Origin: Liolophura sinensis
Lineage: Eukaryota; Mollusca; Polyplacophora; Chitonida; Chitonidae
NCBI RefSeq assembly: GCF_032854445.1
Contig: NC_088303.1
Coordinates: 29,677,265 to 29,741,264 of the forward strand
DNA length: 64,000 bases
Direction of reading: 5' to 3'
A program made the position numbers and the translations under genes. Shown here piece by piece: positions 11,130-26,100 of the stretch (within the stretch, counting starts at the first letter, position 1; every line of letters starts with the position of its first letter). Under the pieces are notes generated by a model that ran no database searches, was not told where the DNA came from, and saw only the letters and a program-made list of their open reading frames with translations.

Positions 11130-14100
11130 GTAACATTTCTCTTGTGGTTGAAGCTTTTTGTGTTATTGTGATAATAAATATTATGGTTGTGTAACGTGTT
11201 GTTAATTGATATCTGTCATAGTGACAAATTTCAATACTACCCCAGGATTCACAGCAGTTGATAGATGTACCCTCAATGACCGCCCACAAAAGTGCACTTT
11301 GTAGAGGCAAATAAATGTCATCAAACATTATTTTTGGTGATGAAACTTGTAAATTTCCAGTAGAATATCATCCCATGTTCCAAGCAAACCTGAAAACACT
11401 TTTCTAAAATCAATAAAACTCCCAGAATCCGGAAAAATTGGGCAAGTTAAGTAATGGACGAAATTTATGGACATTTAGGGTAAGTGTTCTTTTTATTTTA
11501 ACCTTTATATACAATATAGCTGTAACTCTTTAAGTGACATTGTTGCCCAAATATTATTAGTATTTTTGTGTTATTACAGAATGTCAGGAGTATCGGGTAT
11601 TTTTCTCATGTAGTAAAAATCACAAGCTTTTCATTAATCCCACCCCAACATTTAAGTGACTGTTTAAAAATAAAGAAAATAAGAAAACTGAAAATTCTGC
11701 CAGAATATTTAAGTGAGGTGATGTCATTTCACTGGCATCATCAAGCATGCGTCTTCATATGTAAACAAACATAGCTGATTGCACGTGTAAAAGAAAGACT
11801 TATGGCTCATTCATGAAAGGATCGGCCAAAAAGAGGCCAAAAAAAAGACCTTGATAGGTTGACAAGCAAGTCTAGATTTATAATTGGTGGTAAGTTTGAA
11901 CGGTGGAGTACCATGAAGAAAGAAAAGGGTCTCATGAAGCATGAAGATGTCACAAAACTAGTGCTTTATAAGTGGGTGCAAATGTTGTTGTTATGGGCAG
12001 GGGGTGTTAAACTTTGAACAGGCATGCATTTCTGACTCTTAGATTAATGAGAAGATTATTTGTTACTTTTTTCAGTGGTGTTAAAGCTGCTGTACTCTGT
12101 ATCTGTGTATCAATATTCGAAATTATCCGAGTTCGTCGACTGTCATAGGGAACTTTCCGAACGCTTCGGGCCTTCTGCCTGAATATTAATGAGGCAAAAT
12201 GGTCTGCCTTCTTTGTGTTGAATTCAAATAATGGCAGTACTTCCCGGAGCTCATACAAGCTACATACTCAATGAATATTACCCATGTGAACAGAAAAGTT
12301 GGTAGAGTGTCCTCTTCGGGTGTAGTAGATCTAGGATCAATCCTGGGTCGAGTCACGCCTAAGACTTTAAAAGAGGAAATTGTAACTTCCTCGCTTGGCG
12401 TTCAGCATGAAGAGGATGGTGCAACGAGTGGTTGACCCTTATCAGTATAATGGCTCTGGCAGGACGACTTGCTTGCCTTCGGTAAGTCGCCTCAGTGAAG
12501 CAGCACTAGATAAGAGAGCAGTGGAAATCCATCCTGCAACAAGGAGGTACATTACATACACCTTAAGAATTCGTTCGTCATCCTATGACTGAAAAATTGT
12601 TGAGCACGACTTTAAATCCCAAGCACTCACTCACTCACTCACTCACTCAATGAATATTTTTTATTTCAACGTGATTGATTTAGTTTATGAATGAACTTTA
12701 AAACTTTGTTAAGACTTCACTCTCAGAGTTGGCCTAAAAGTCAAAATTTTGGACGACCATGTCACTTTAAATTTACATTTACATTTTTTATTTTCTGTTT
12801 TGCTCTTCAGAGTTTTTTGAAAGCTCGCCGCAGAAAAAAAAAGCAGCTGGTCAGGCAAAACTGCCTAAAACCGTAACACCGAAGAAAGAAGTTAAGACAG
12901 AAGTTCCGACCTCAGCTGTGAGCTCCACCAGAACAGGTAATTTTGCTGTGCTGGACATGTTACAAGGCAGCCATAGTGTAATGGCCTGGTGGAAAAAAGA
13001 CTTAGGTGTTACTAAGTGAACCATTGCACAAATGCATGTGTCATCCAAGTTTTGTAAAATATCTAATGTCTGTGAAGTATAAGTATGAAACTACATAGCA
13101 ACGCTGGTGAAATTTCAATAATTTCAGTCTGTCTTCTGATCATGTAACTGGTGACTGGTTTCCTGTGTTAAGGTCAGATTATGTTCAGCAGATTTTAAAG
13201 TCTTTCTCATACTTCACAAGATACCTGTATGTTTGTAATATGTCCAAATTTCAATGCTTTGCTACATTCTATGGCAAATGATTTAGAGTTGCTTTTCACC
13301 ATGAAATAAAAACACGAATAAATTTTCACTTGACAGATGGCAGTCAGTCTGAAGTATTTACAGGATATGGTCTGTCCTTCAGTCACAAGTTGGATACTGG
13401 TCGCTATTCGTCTAATCCGTTAGAAGAATTTATAAGCATTATCATTTATTAAATAGATAGTTTTTTGGATCTAGATGATGCTGGTGATGATGCACCTTCT
13501 GGTGCGCCATCTAGTGGGGAGAATGGGAAATCGGAATTTGAAGAGAAGGACAACTCCTTCCGACAGTTTCGACGGTTGTGTGCAGACATTGCTGAAGAGA
13601 ATAGCTATAATGGGAAAACACAACTTGTCTCAAACTACTTGAGAAAGGGAAGCAGAGGAGGTGAGAGAATTTAACAGAATTCATTCATTTGTATGTGTAT
13701 CAGATCCTTGCCCAATCATTGGGAAATTGGTTGTAGCTGATAGAGTAAGATGCTTGTCTTTTAATGAAGGGCTGTGACACATAGGGTGTTGTTTCCATTC
13801 CGATTTTAGATGAGGAATTTATGGATTCCTTTGCTGTCTCTGCTGTTGGAGCAAAGGTGACAAACAGTTGCCATTACTGGGATATGTACTATATGTTCAT
13901 TGAAGGCTTCTTGTCTTCCACCTATATGGTGCGCACCTCTGTACATCACATATGCAAAAGGTTGTCAGTAACTTAATGGTGGAGAAAAATGGCATCAAGT
14001 TCAGATGAAAGAGTGCGAAAAGTTATTCCTAACTGTGGTCTTCAATATTATTTGGGACCACCTTTTGGTATTTATAGTCTTTGTTTAATAATGTCATAAT

Positions 14101-17100
14101 GGGGATGTAAGACAGGTTTAATAAATATTTTTGCACTAGAATTTGTTCTTTTCAGCTAACAAATATATTAAACCTCAATTTGGGTCATATTTATATTTCT
14201 AATATGTTCATAAATATTATCATAATTTAGGTTAAATGCATATGTTTTGATATAAACAACAAATTTACATTTAAATAAATTTATTAGACAAACATCATAT
14301 CCTTTTTAGAACATTATTATGTAACAACGATAAATACCAAAAGCTGGTCCCAAATACCCACCTTACAAAAATATTTTCAAGTACCCTTTTGTCTTGAATA
14401 AAAAATCCAAAAAAATATTAAAGATCATATTTGCAAATAAGTTTTTATGCTCTTTCATCTGATTTTGGCGTCATGTTTATGTTCTGTTCTCCTTTAACAA
14501 AGCCAGTGGTTTACAGTGTGTAACATACCAGCTTTAGCTAATGGTCAATACTTGAGTTAATGACACTGGGAGTACTCTACTCAGATAGGACAGTAACCTT
14601 TGCTAAAAAGACAGGTAAATTCTGATAAGGTGATATTCTGATGTCAACATAATCCGGACTGCTAAATTTATTTATCTATATACTTATATATCTGTATATT
14701 GGAGTTTGGAAGGGTACTGAGGATATTTCACTTTAATGACAGTGGCCAGCAATTAGGTGGGATAAAACGGGGAAACCCACAACCGTGCGCAGGCCGCTGG
14801 AAGAAATACCCACGTGAAGGTCCGTTGGTGGTAAACCATAAAAGATCATTTTTGATGTGAACAAGATTCCCATTTTCAGATGGTTTCCAAGGCGATGTTT
14901 ACCTTTTGATGAAACTCTTGTTGCCGGGAGTGGTTAAGAGTGTTTATAACCTGAACAACAAACAGCTCGTGAAGCTGTACAGCCAAGTAAGTGCAATAGC
15001 CATAGCCATTGAGTCACAATCAGTGCAATGCTTACCCTATCTGTTTGTCATTTGGAGGGCTGTTGAAGTTCTTCAAGCTGATAGACATTTCCTTCAATAA
15101 CAGTGCTTACTTACAGTTTTGCTAGTTCCTTACTGGAAGAGTTAAAGCATATCTGAACTGCAGCAGTGCTTATTTACAGTATTGCTAGCTCCTTACTGGA
15201 GGAGTTAAAGCATGTCTGAACTGGAACAGTGCTTACTTACAGCATTGCTAGTTTTTTACTGGAGTCGTTTAAGGAGCTGGTCTGAAGTCCAGTGCTTGCT
15301 TACAGTATTGCTAGTTCCTTACTGGAGGAGTTAAAGCATGTCTGAACTGGAACAGTGCTTACTTACAGCATTGCTAGTTTTTTACTGGAGGCGTTTAAGG
15401 AGCTGGTCTGAAGTTCAGTGCTTGCTTACAGTATTGCTAGTTCTTTACTGGAGGAGTTAAAGCATATCTGAACTGCAACAGTGCTTACTTACAGCATTGC
15501 TAGTTTTTTTACTGGAGGCGTTTAAGGAGCTGGTCTGAAGTTCAGTGCTTGCTTACAGTATTGCTAGTTCTTTACTGGAGGCGTTTAAGGAGCTGGTCTG
15601 AAGTTCAGTGCTTGTTTACAGTATTGCAAGTTCTTTACTGGAAGAGTTAAAGCAGAAAGCAGAAGAGAGCAGCACCCCACTCCTCTCAACATGCTGCCCT
15701 TGCTGCTGATGCATTCAAGCAAAGTGCCCAGATATCCGCTTTCTTGAATACTTTTAGATCTGACTTATTTTTCAGCATAATGCTGTGAAATTTTTTCTAT
15801 TAATAAAGCTAAAAACAATCACACAATTTTTATAATGATCTGTCAATGATCTAAAGTTTTGCCCTGGGACTTGGAAAGTGTATCCCATGATTCATTGCAT
15901 TGGTTGTGGTTGTTACTGACTGAGCACCGCAGGAGAGCATCAGGGCTGGTCTGGGGATTATACTGACAGTTCAAAAATGTAATAAACAAGCTCACACTTC
16001 ACTGAGCAGTTAGTCTTCACTCCTACAACCAACAGGTCATGTTTCAATCATACTAATTTCAGCACATGCCCTTAGCAACAGGTTCATCATTTTATTATTG
16101 TTATTTTGTGATAATGGGAATTTGGGAAAAACTCTATGGAGATTAAGCATGACTACCCAGCACCTTTCAGCATGTGGAGTGTCATGTCAGATATCCATTT
16201 TTAAACTGCAGGGTTCTCCATATACAAAGCTGTAGCAGAATTTAGCACACCGCGAATCAGTATTTGCAAACTAGACCTACCAGGAGAGGCAATGATGTTA
16301 AATTACGATCAAATGGACACCTACACACGCGTGTTAGCACCTCTGTCATCTTGCCACCAATTCAGACTGTGTGAAAGTAAACAACAGTAACTCACATGCG
16401 AAACTTCAGGTCATTTACCATACATAAGGTGACAAGTTTCTCAGATTTTCTTAAAATCAATTTCCCAGATGTGTTCAGCCTTTGAGGCAGAATTATATTC
16501 ACTTAATTACCTTGTGTTTTGGCTTCAGGCATTTGGAACAAGTTTAAAGGACATGGTGGAAGACCTAGAACAGGTAAGCGGAAGTGTGACTGTTTTAAAA
16601 CCTTAAAGGTGTACAGAATCAATTCTGGTAGGCTGGTGTGAGGGATAAACAAGTCCAGGCTATACCTTGCCTAAGCTGAATTTTAGGTATGGTACATTTA
16701 TTCAAGCATGACCATGGCTGCAGGATTTAACCCAGGAAATCGTATCTCCAGTATGAGCCAATCAGCGTCAATTCTATATCTCTCACTGTAGTTTACCCAA
16801 CCTTAAACCTGCCTTCTGCATGGTGTAAAGCAACATTCAGATAAATAAATAAACAGTTAAATAATTAAATAATTTTGAATCACCTGTTATTAAATTTTTT
16901 TGCTTATTTATTTATCTTAAGGGTATAATTTTGCAATTTCATCTTTTTATTCACAGGGCGATGTGGCAGAAACAGTTCGGATATTTTTCGAACAGAATAA
17001 AGTTATCCCAGTACCGAAGAAAAGCACTTTGTCATTACAAGAGGTGGGTGTGAACTTGTTAGCTATTAAAACATTAATGCAAGATTTTTCTATTTATTCA

Positions 17101-20100
17101 TAATTAACTCCTCCTGTATAAATTATTGAGTGTGAAAAAATACTGAAAAAGAGTATGTAAATCTGAGTAATATGGCATTTAATGAGGCTGTTTTTATGCA
17201 TTTTTTCTGCCATCTCTCAGTAGTCTCTGCTGAATTACGTTATACAATCCCAACCTGTATGAGCTGTCAGAGCTTCACCATTTAGTGTGTAAAAAAACCT
17301 ACAACAGTGACAACAAGCATAATGAATTCCCTCAAGAAATGGTGTGCTGTTCTCCAATCGGTTGTAAAAAGAAGTTATCGAAGACCCCTGGAGCTAGTTA
17401 TTTCAAGTGTCTTCCAGATAATTTGGCCCTCAGGAAGGCCTGTGAATTTACAGCACAAGATGGAAGGATTTTGTACCCACCATGAATAGCTGTATCTGTT
17501 CTCAATATTACACAGCTGAAAGCTAAGAGAGGAATACAAATGAATTTCCACAACAGCACCTGCACACAGTATTTATAAGATACTGTTAATTGAATTGAAA
17601 ACTGATAGATAGTAAATCTCTCTACACTAACCCTGGTGTTTACATCTTTACATTGTACACGTATTTATGTTGTACAAGCCTATAAGCCCCTAGATAGGTA
17701 TCGAATATTCAGAATGCCAACAGTTATATGCCATCGCATATAGATGTGAAATTAGAATCCCTTGGGGAATAGAAAATGATATTTATTGTTAAACGGAGGA
17801 AAAAAATAGCACATAAGTGTTAAATCTTAAGACAAATCTGCGAAATGTACAGTGTAACACAAGATAAAGCGATAGCATACAAGTCCATATTGCCCATGCA
17901 GATTGAAATACCTGAGCACAGATCAAATTCAACTTTGGAGGAAAAAAGGGAATCTGACGCCTGGCCAGAGGTGTCGATGTCTTAAATTGGAACTTCCACG
18001 TCGTTAACAGCGGGTTCAAATTGATATGGCAGTATAATTGCTCCTGTGACTTTGGTTACCCATCTATGATGTCACCCACTGGGCGGCAGGCTGGAGATCG
18101 GCTAGGGCAGTAAGTCTGTTGTTTTTGATGGATTTAAAGTCATTATTATGTTTCTGAGAAGTCCTCCCATGGTAATACACTATTTAAACAGGTAACTTAC
18201 ATAATTAATTGCATTTATAACTTACATAATTAGGACCAGTAGCTAAATGTGGACAATAATCCTGTAAGCTGTTCATGGTTGTTTGGTGGGTCGGGGGTAC
18301 CGAAGGAAATAAATAATAGTGTCTAAAACCTGCTGTCCCATTGAAACCCCATGAGGTGGGGGAGGTGGGGGGGGGGGGGGGGCGGTAGGGATGATTGCTG
18401 GCTCATAGTTGAAGTGATGGTTTTCTTCAACTGTTGACTGTTGGGCCTTTGACCATTATCAGGTTTTGTGTCCATGTTACAAAAATACAGTGAACCAGAT
18501 ACATATTTTATGGCCATGGCTCAGCATTTTATACATGCATAAGTAAAAATGGACAATATGGTTCTTACCGCTTTCTCCATAGGGATGTTCCAGATATGTC
18601 AGTCATCTGTTTTCAGGGTATACAGAGATGGGTGGTTAGTTGTTGAAATATTCCATGACATTGTGGATGATTTACAGTTGATAAAACAAATAACTGCTTC
18701 ACGAAGTCATATAAATAGAAAATAGAGCTATATATGTATGATTGACAGGTGGACAGTTTGTTAGAGGAATTAGCTGGGGTTACCAAAGAAGAGGACCAAC
18801 AGAAGATTCTCACCAAAATAGCCAAAAAGTAATTGAACGTTTCCAGATTTGTTGGTTTTTGCATGTCGATTAAGGTACCTGTGCCCTGTATGATGCATCA
18901 GTACATGTATGTGAATGCATGTTTGCATTTGTGGAAATAGAACGTATTAAAAAGCATTGATCTAATTAGTCTGTTTAAAAACATCATCTTCCATCGCCGT
19001 ACATGGGAAGGTCTGGCAGAAACCTGCCGATGGTCATGGGTTTCCCCCCTGGCTCTGCCCAGTTTCCTCTCACCATTATGCTGGCCGTCGTCGTATAAGT
19101 GAAATATTCTTGAGTACGGCGTAAAACACCAATCAAATAAAAAAATCAAATATATTCTTTGATGAGCTGCAATATGGAATACATAGTCTCCCCCCTGACC
19201 AGTGGTTTACTCCAGTGTCCTCCACCCACACTACTGTTGCATAATTGATAAGTGTTAGCGTTGATGTTAAAGAGAAAAAAATAAACAAAAAGTTAAAATG
19301 TCAGTCAAGTTAAAAGTTGTACAGCAGTTTCTGCGCCGTATTCCTGTCACAAATTATCCACGTGTGACAGTGCATCATAGCTGAGGAAGAATGTTTTCTG
19401 TCTTCTAATTTATTATTCATCAGGATGTCAGAAAAAAAAGATAGGCATAATTTTTATTTGTATCAAAAGATTATGCCATCGACAATTAAAGTCGAAACTC
19501 AAAATTTTGCTTCAATGTGCTCTTATATGATGACTTTGAAGGGAGGTCACTCTGCTGTCATAATTAATCTGTACTTCATTAATCATTTATTGATCGAGAA
19601 TATAATAGATAGTGTCCTATTGTCAACATTTGTTTCATTTCAGGAGCACAGGAAATGATTTGAAGATGATTGTCAGGCTGATAAAACACGACATCAGAAT
19701 AAATGCCGGTGCCAAACATATGTAAGTTTTCCACTCTACCATAATTCTTCCAAAATTTCGGAAAGGATTTAAGGCTTAACCATTGGGGAAGGTGGGTGGA
19801 GATGTCCCTATGAGCCTTGGGGGTGTGAAATGGGGGAATCGTATTCAGGGCTAACTCAACATCAAAGCCTCGCCTCCACATGTGGAAACTTGACACTCCA
19901 CTTGGGCAGTGATATGCACAGCTGTGGGCGCCAGAGTTGTCATGACAATCAAATACTTCCTGTAGACTTAACAGATCAGATAGCTTGCAGCCCTTTACAG
20001 TGGAAACACCAAATAAATGATCAATCTAAAGCAATTTTCTATGGACTGCTGAGCCCTGTACATGTTTGAATAAGCCAACAAAATCAGTCAATGTTGTTGG

Positions 20101-23100
20101 ATTCACAACATTTTTCTCTGGTGTCAAAATCACCTGAAAGTAGGTCTTATTTGTTTTGGCTCACTAAAAGAGAAACAAAAAAATTCAGAATTTGAAATAT
20201 ACCTACTCAGTCTTCACTCACAGTTTAACGAGAAATATTGCCTAAAACAAAGCTGGGTACACCTGGGGAGAGTTTTCAAAATAGTTACGACTCATTATTC
20301 CAAAGAATGGGTCAATCAAAATAAGTTCATCTGTTTTGTTAATGTTGAATTTTCGAAGCTTGCAGAAATACAATGTTTAAAAATTGTTGTAATATGAAGC
20401 TGGTAACGGGCATATTGTGAAGGTATCCTTTTCCACACATGAGAACACAATGTTCAACCGATGCACAACCGAAGGGCTTATGCTTCACCCTAGTTGGATT
20501 CAGGTGGAAATTTCTTTGATTTACCACAACCATGCCATGTGGGTGTTCAAATCACATGGTGGTTTGACAGGGCTGATAAGCTGTGGGGGGTGGCGGGGAG
20601 AGGAAAATGAGCATCCGAAAGTCAAGAGGATATATTTGGAACTGGCTCAGTCCTGATAATCCACACGATTGTGTTCATTATGATGGGATTACACCTTGTC
20701 ACACTCGATGAGTGGGAATCAGTACAATCAGGACTGGTGTGTGTTTTGACAGGATTACACTTTGTCACACTCGATGATTGGGAATCAGTACTGGCGTGTG
20801 TTTTGACGAGATTACACCTTGTCACACCCGATGAGTGGAAATCAGTACAATCAGGACTGGTGTGTGTTTTGACGGGATTACACTTTGTCACACTCGATGA
20901 GTGGGAATCAGTACAATCAGGACAGGCGTGTGTTTTGACGGGATTACACCTTGTCACACTCGATGAGTGGGAATCAGTACAATCAGGACTGGTGTGTGTT
21001 TTGACAGGATTACACCTTGTCACACTCGATGAGTGGGAATCAGGACTGGTGTGTGTTTTGACAGGATTACACCTTGTCACACTCGATGAGTGGGAATCAG
21101 GACTGGTGTGTGTTTTGACAGGATTACACCTTGTCACACTCGATGAGTGGGAATCAGTACAATCAGGACTGGTGTGTGTTTTGACAGGATTACACTTTGT
21201 CACACTCGATGAGTGGGAATCAGTACAATCAGGACTGGTGTGTGTTTTGACGGGATTACACCTTGTCACACCCGATGAGTGGGAATCAGTACAATGAGTA
21301 TTGGAGTGTGTTTTTACGGATATAACACCTGGTCACACTCGATGAGTGGGAATCAGTGCTGGTGTGTGTTTATACGGGATAACACCCTGTCACGTTCGAT
21401 GAGTGGCAATCAGTACTGGCGTGTGTTTTTATGGGATTACACCCTGTCACATTCGATGAGTGGGAATCAGTACTGGCCTGTGTTTTTACGGGATAACACC
21501 CTGTCACGTTCGATGAGTGGCAATCAGTACTGGCGTGTGTTTTTATGGGATTACACCCTGTCACATTCGATGAGTGGGAATCAGTACTGGCCTGTGTTTT
21601 TACGGGATAACACCCTGTCACGTTCGATGAGTGGCAATCAGTACTGGCGTGTGTTTATATGGGATTCATTTTGATTCAATGCATTTTATCATCTGAATAC
21701 CTGCTGTGTTGGGCACTTCCGTTACAATTCCAGTACTAGATCAGCCACCTCTTTCGACGGTGTTCTCAGAAGTTTAAATAACTGGTCGTTGGGGTGGGAA
21801 TAATCAACAGTGTCCGAAATTGTAGAAGGTATATATTTTACTAAAACTGCAAAACGAAATATTTTTTTTCAGCGAAATCTGGTCATATCATCATATTATG
21901 AAACTGAGATGTTTCACAAAGAGCTCTGTTAATTTCAGGGTGGAACATTTTTCAAAAATGTTAATAAATCCGCTTTCCTTTTAGAGATCACCAGCCCTGA
22001 TTAACCTCTAAAAACGCAATATTGAAAAGAGATCATTTACAAAATATATTTAAACAAACCCTGTAGAGTACTAAAATCTTAAAATCACACAAAGTATGGG
22101 TATGAAAATAGAAATTAGTTATTCTGTGTCTAATGTTTTTTTTTATTATAGACTTGATGGACTTGATGAAAACGCATATGCGGCGTTTCAGGCCTCGCGG
22201 AATTTACGAGATGTTGTAGATCGGGTTCTGGCGAATAAGAACGAGAGCAAACCTGGAATGTCAAAAAAGCTGAGCGTGCGAGCCTCCCTTATGACTCCAG
22301 TCTTACCTATGCTGGTAAGCCTTTGTCATAAACCCTAAAACAGATCTGATTTATTTATTTATTTACTTATTTGATTGGTGTTTTACGCCATACTCAAGAA
22401 TATTTCACTTATACGACGGCGGCCAGCATTATGGTGGGAGGAAACCGAACAGAGCCCAGAGGAAACCCCCAAGATCTGATTTCAGCCTTATAATTGTGGA
22501 ATGAAGATAAATCTTTTGTTGGAATACTGTGATAGATGTGGAGAAAGCACACGTCTTAGAATATCATCATGTTTAATTCTTCTTTATACCTGCAGGCAGA
22601 GGCTTGTCGATCTGTTGAGCAAGCCATGAGGAAATGTCCAAATGGATTTTATGCGGAAATTAAGTATGACGGAGAAAGAGTCCAGCTTCACAAGAAAGGG
22701 GGAGATTTCCAGTACTTCAGCCGCAGCTTGAAACCTGTCCTACCACATAAGGTTTTTTTTATTATAAAATTGTTGCATTGTCGAATTCCTCGCTCTTTCC
22801 TCGTTCTCATTGGCTCAGATGGTTGAAGCGCATTTATAAAGTTATTCATTTCATTTTACGCCATAGTCGAGAATATTTCACTTATACGACCGCGGACAGC
22901 ATTATGGGAGGAAACCAGGCAGATTCTCTAGGAAACCCACAACCATCTGCAGGCTGCTGACAGACCTTCCCACTTATGCATTTATAAAGTATCCTATATA
23001 CCTATTGTGTCGCAAGCTCACGTCGGCATTTTATTGCAGGATTAAACAAGTGACCTATGTGTAAGTTACTTTGTATCCTGTGTTGTTTATTTTATTTTTC

Positions 23101-26100
23101 ATTGGTGTTTTACGTTGTATTGAAGGATCTTTTATCCTTTGTTGAGATGTCATTCTTGAGAGCTCATAAAGTAATACTAAAAATTAACTTTAAAAAAAAG
23201 AATTCTTTTCTGTTATAGGTGAATCATTTTAAGGAGTACATTCCAAAGGCTTTCCCTACAGGTGATGACCTCATTCTGGACAGTGAGGTTCTCTTGATTG
23301 ACACGCAGACCAGTAAGCCCCTCCCCTTTGGCACTCTGGGAAAACACAAGGTGGGTACATATCTAGTACAATACCATGTACATGTATAGCCTATTTAAAG
23401 TTTGATGTTGATGATTGTCATCTATGTTGTTTGAGTTCCTCATGCTCTTCTCTTTCTTGTCTGTACTTATCTTGTGTTTCAATATAGTGCCACTGAGTTC
23501 ACATCTCTGGGCTGCTTTATTAGAGACAATGTAATTTCCTGTTGGTCAAGCTCTAAGTCTCATTGGAGACATGCAGAGCCATCCCATTGGTTGTGTCTTA
23601 CTAGTCTTTTGACCATCCCATTGGTTGTGTCTTACTAGCCTTTGACCATTTCATTGGTTGTGTCTTACTAGTCTTTGACCATCCCATTGGTTGTGTCTTA
23701 CTAGTCTTTGACCACTGAGATCACATGTTTCAGTCCAGCTCTTGGTGGCCTTCAGATAAATTTACCATTTAGATTTTTCAGCTACCTTAGGAGTAGCAGT
23801 GTTTTTTTTTTTCTTGATTTTTACCCACAGATAAACCTTATTGCTGTTTATGAGTATGTAATTCTTGAGTATGGCCTAAAACACCAACCAAATAAATATA
23901 ATTACTTGCCTTTCTCACATAATCTATTAAAACAGTGACACGATGTTCAATCTGACCTACAGCATTAAAGTAATGGTTGACTTAAAAGTGGTTCAATTGC
24001 TTTATAGTAAGTCTTACATCAAGTTGTTCAGACAAATTAACGTTTGTTTTCTGCAGAAAGAAGCCTTCAAGGATGCCAATGTGTGTCTCTTTGTATTTGA
24101 CTGTTTACATATCAATGGGGAAAATCTGATGGACAAGTGAGTTTTTGTATGCATTTAATTGTTGATAGGAAATATTGAACCATAACTCCAGAACTTTAGG
24201 GAAATTTACATGGAAAATGTGCCATATTTATAGGCTTGATCTGCCTAATTACCATTGCCTGTTAAAATACTGTAGTCATAGAAACAAAATACATGTATTT
24301 CTTAATGGATTCTTTTGTTAAGAAAAAAAGAAAAGAAAGAAAAAACAATTTTTTTTTTATGTTTTAAGGTTTAAAGAACCGTAAGTTATTGGAGTGAAGA
24401 TCATAATAATGATGATAATAATAGTCCAATAACATCTGTTATATAACCTGCCATAAGTTTTCCCTTCTGTCTCTGTGTCTGAAGGAAATCCAGATATTCC
24501 GGCTTGTAGATAACAGTATGCTGGTCATGTTGAGTTATGGAAATCAGATAAATCAGTTATTTATGTCTACATAACTGTTGTACGTTTAGTGTGTATTTTA
24601 TTATTGAAGCCTGTTGTTTTGTTGAATATATGCCTTTCCTGTTGTTTGAAAATAGACCAATCAAGGAAAGACGGAAAATTCTGCATGAAGAGATGATAGA
24701 GATAAAGAATCATGTGATGTTCTCAGAAATGCAGTATATCAGAGTAAGGTTTGTTTTTGTATCAGTTGTAACATTTGTGCACATTACTGGAAGAAAATCA
24801 TTCTTATTGCTCAGATTATTCAATGTGTAGTACTTTAATTTCTCAACCTTTTTGCATATGTGCGATTTATTCACTTTTTATGTTTGGTTTTGGAGACTAA
24901 ATCTACATTAGTTGGGCTGGCCAATTTCTCAGGCTTCAGAACAGTTTAATTGTATCAGTTTATTGTAGGTAGAATAATTTCCTCAGAATAAACGCCTTGA
25001 TTGCATGTGAAAAAGCTGAAGAGTGTACAGTAAACTACAAATCTGCCTACACCAATCTTTTTTATTATTCTGGTACTAGTGAGAATCAAGCTCTTTGTAG
25101 AAGGCCATGAGTTGAAGTACAAATTTGATTATTTTGTACAGGTTATGTTGAAATGGCAATAAAACTTGCATATGTACATGTAGTGGTATACATATGTGTA
25201 AATAACAGATAGTTTTGTTTCAATTCTGTGGAGCCATGTACATAATTTAGACCTGAATTTAAAGAAAATTCCCCGTTTTCCTCCCACCATAATGCTGGCC
25301 GCCGTCGTATTAGTGAAATATTCTTGAGTACGGCGCAAAACACCAATCAAATAAAATAAATAAATAAAGAAAATTCAGTTGTCTTGTAAATGAAACATGT
25401 GGTTTATGTGTTCTAGCAACCTGATGACCTGAATGTTCTGATGACCAAGGTATTCAGAGAGGGCTTGGAGGGCTTGGTGTTAAAGGATGTCAATGTAAGG
25501 ATTTTTTTTCAGAATCTCGTATACACTGTACTTCTGTAGGATTTCTTGAAGTCTACGGGTTGAACTTCCTGTGAAGGAATTAATGAGTATGGTTTAATAC
25601 AATGGAAACTCACCTGTGAAAATGTTTGTTAACCCTCATCCCATGTTAATACATGTCAGTGTAAATAACAGTTTTAAGAAACACATTCTTCCATCCATAA
25701 ACTGTATGGCTGGAAGAATCAGCATGGTATATAATGGTGCAATAATGTCATTTAAGGGACAGATTGGGCATGGATTAAAACACCATTCAAAGTAATGAAT
25801 ACATACATCCCTGTAAACAGATATATTCAGGCAGGCACGTTGTCAGCAACAAAAGTTCAGAGTAATTGGTGAATATCCTTTAAGATTTCTAAAAACTCGA
25901 AAGTTGATATTTGTAATTTCATGATTTTTTGGATAGTATTGTGTCAGTCAGACGTTTTTCTGGATAGTTCAGTATTATAGTCCCTTAGTTCTTGTATTAG
26001 GTGTTGTATTTTTTGAGTGATTAAAACAACAATTCAGCATGTGACTTTTTAAAAAAAAAAGTGGTCTTTGTAAAATTGCATTTAAAATAGTATTGTACCT

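Noticed and set aside
18361-18384. G-run of about 19 bases as a possible G-quadruplex
   Set aside because: A single homopolymer in a simple GGTGGGGG stretch, likely slippage; nothing links it to a regulatory role.
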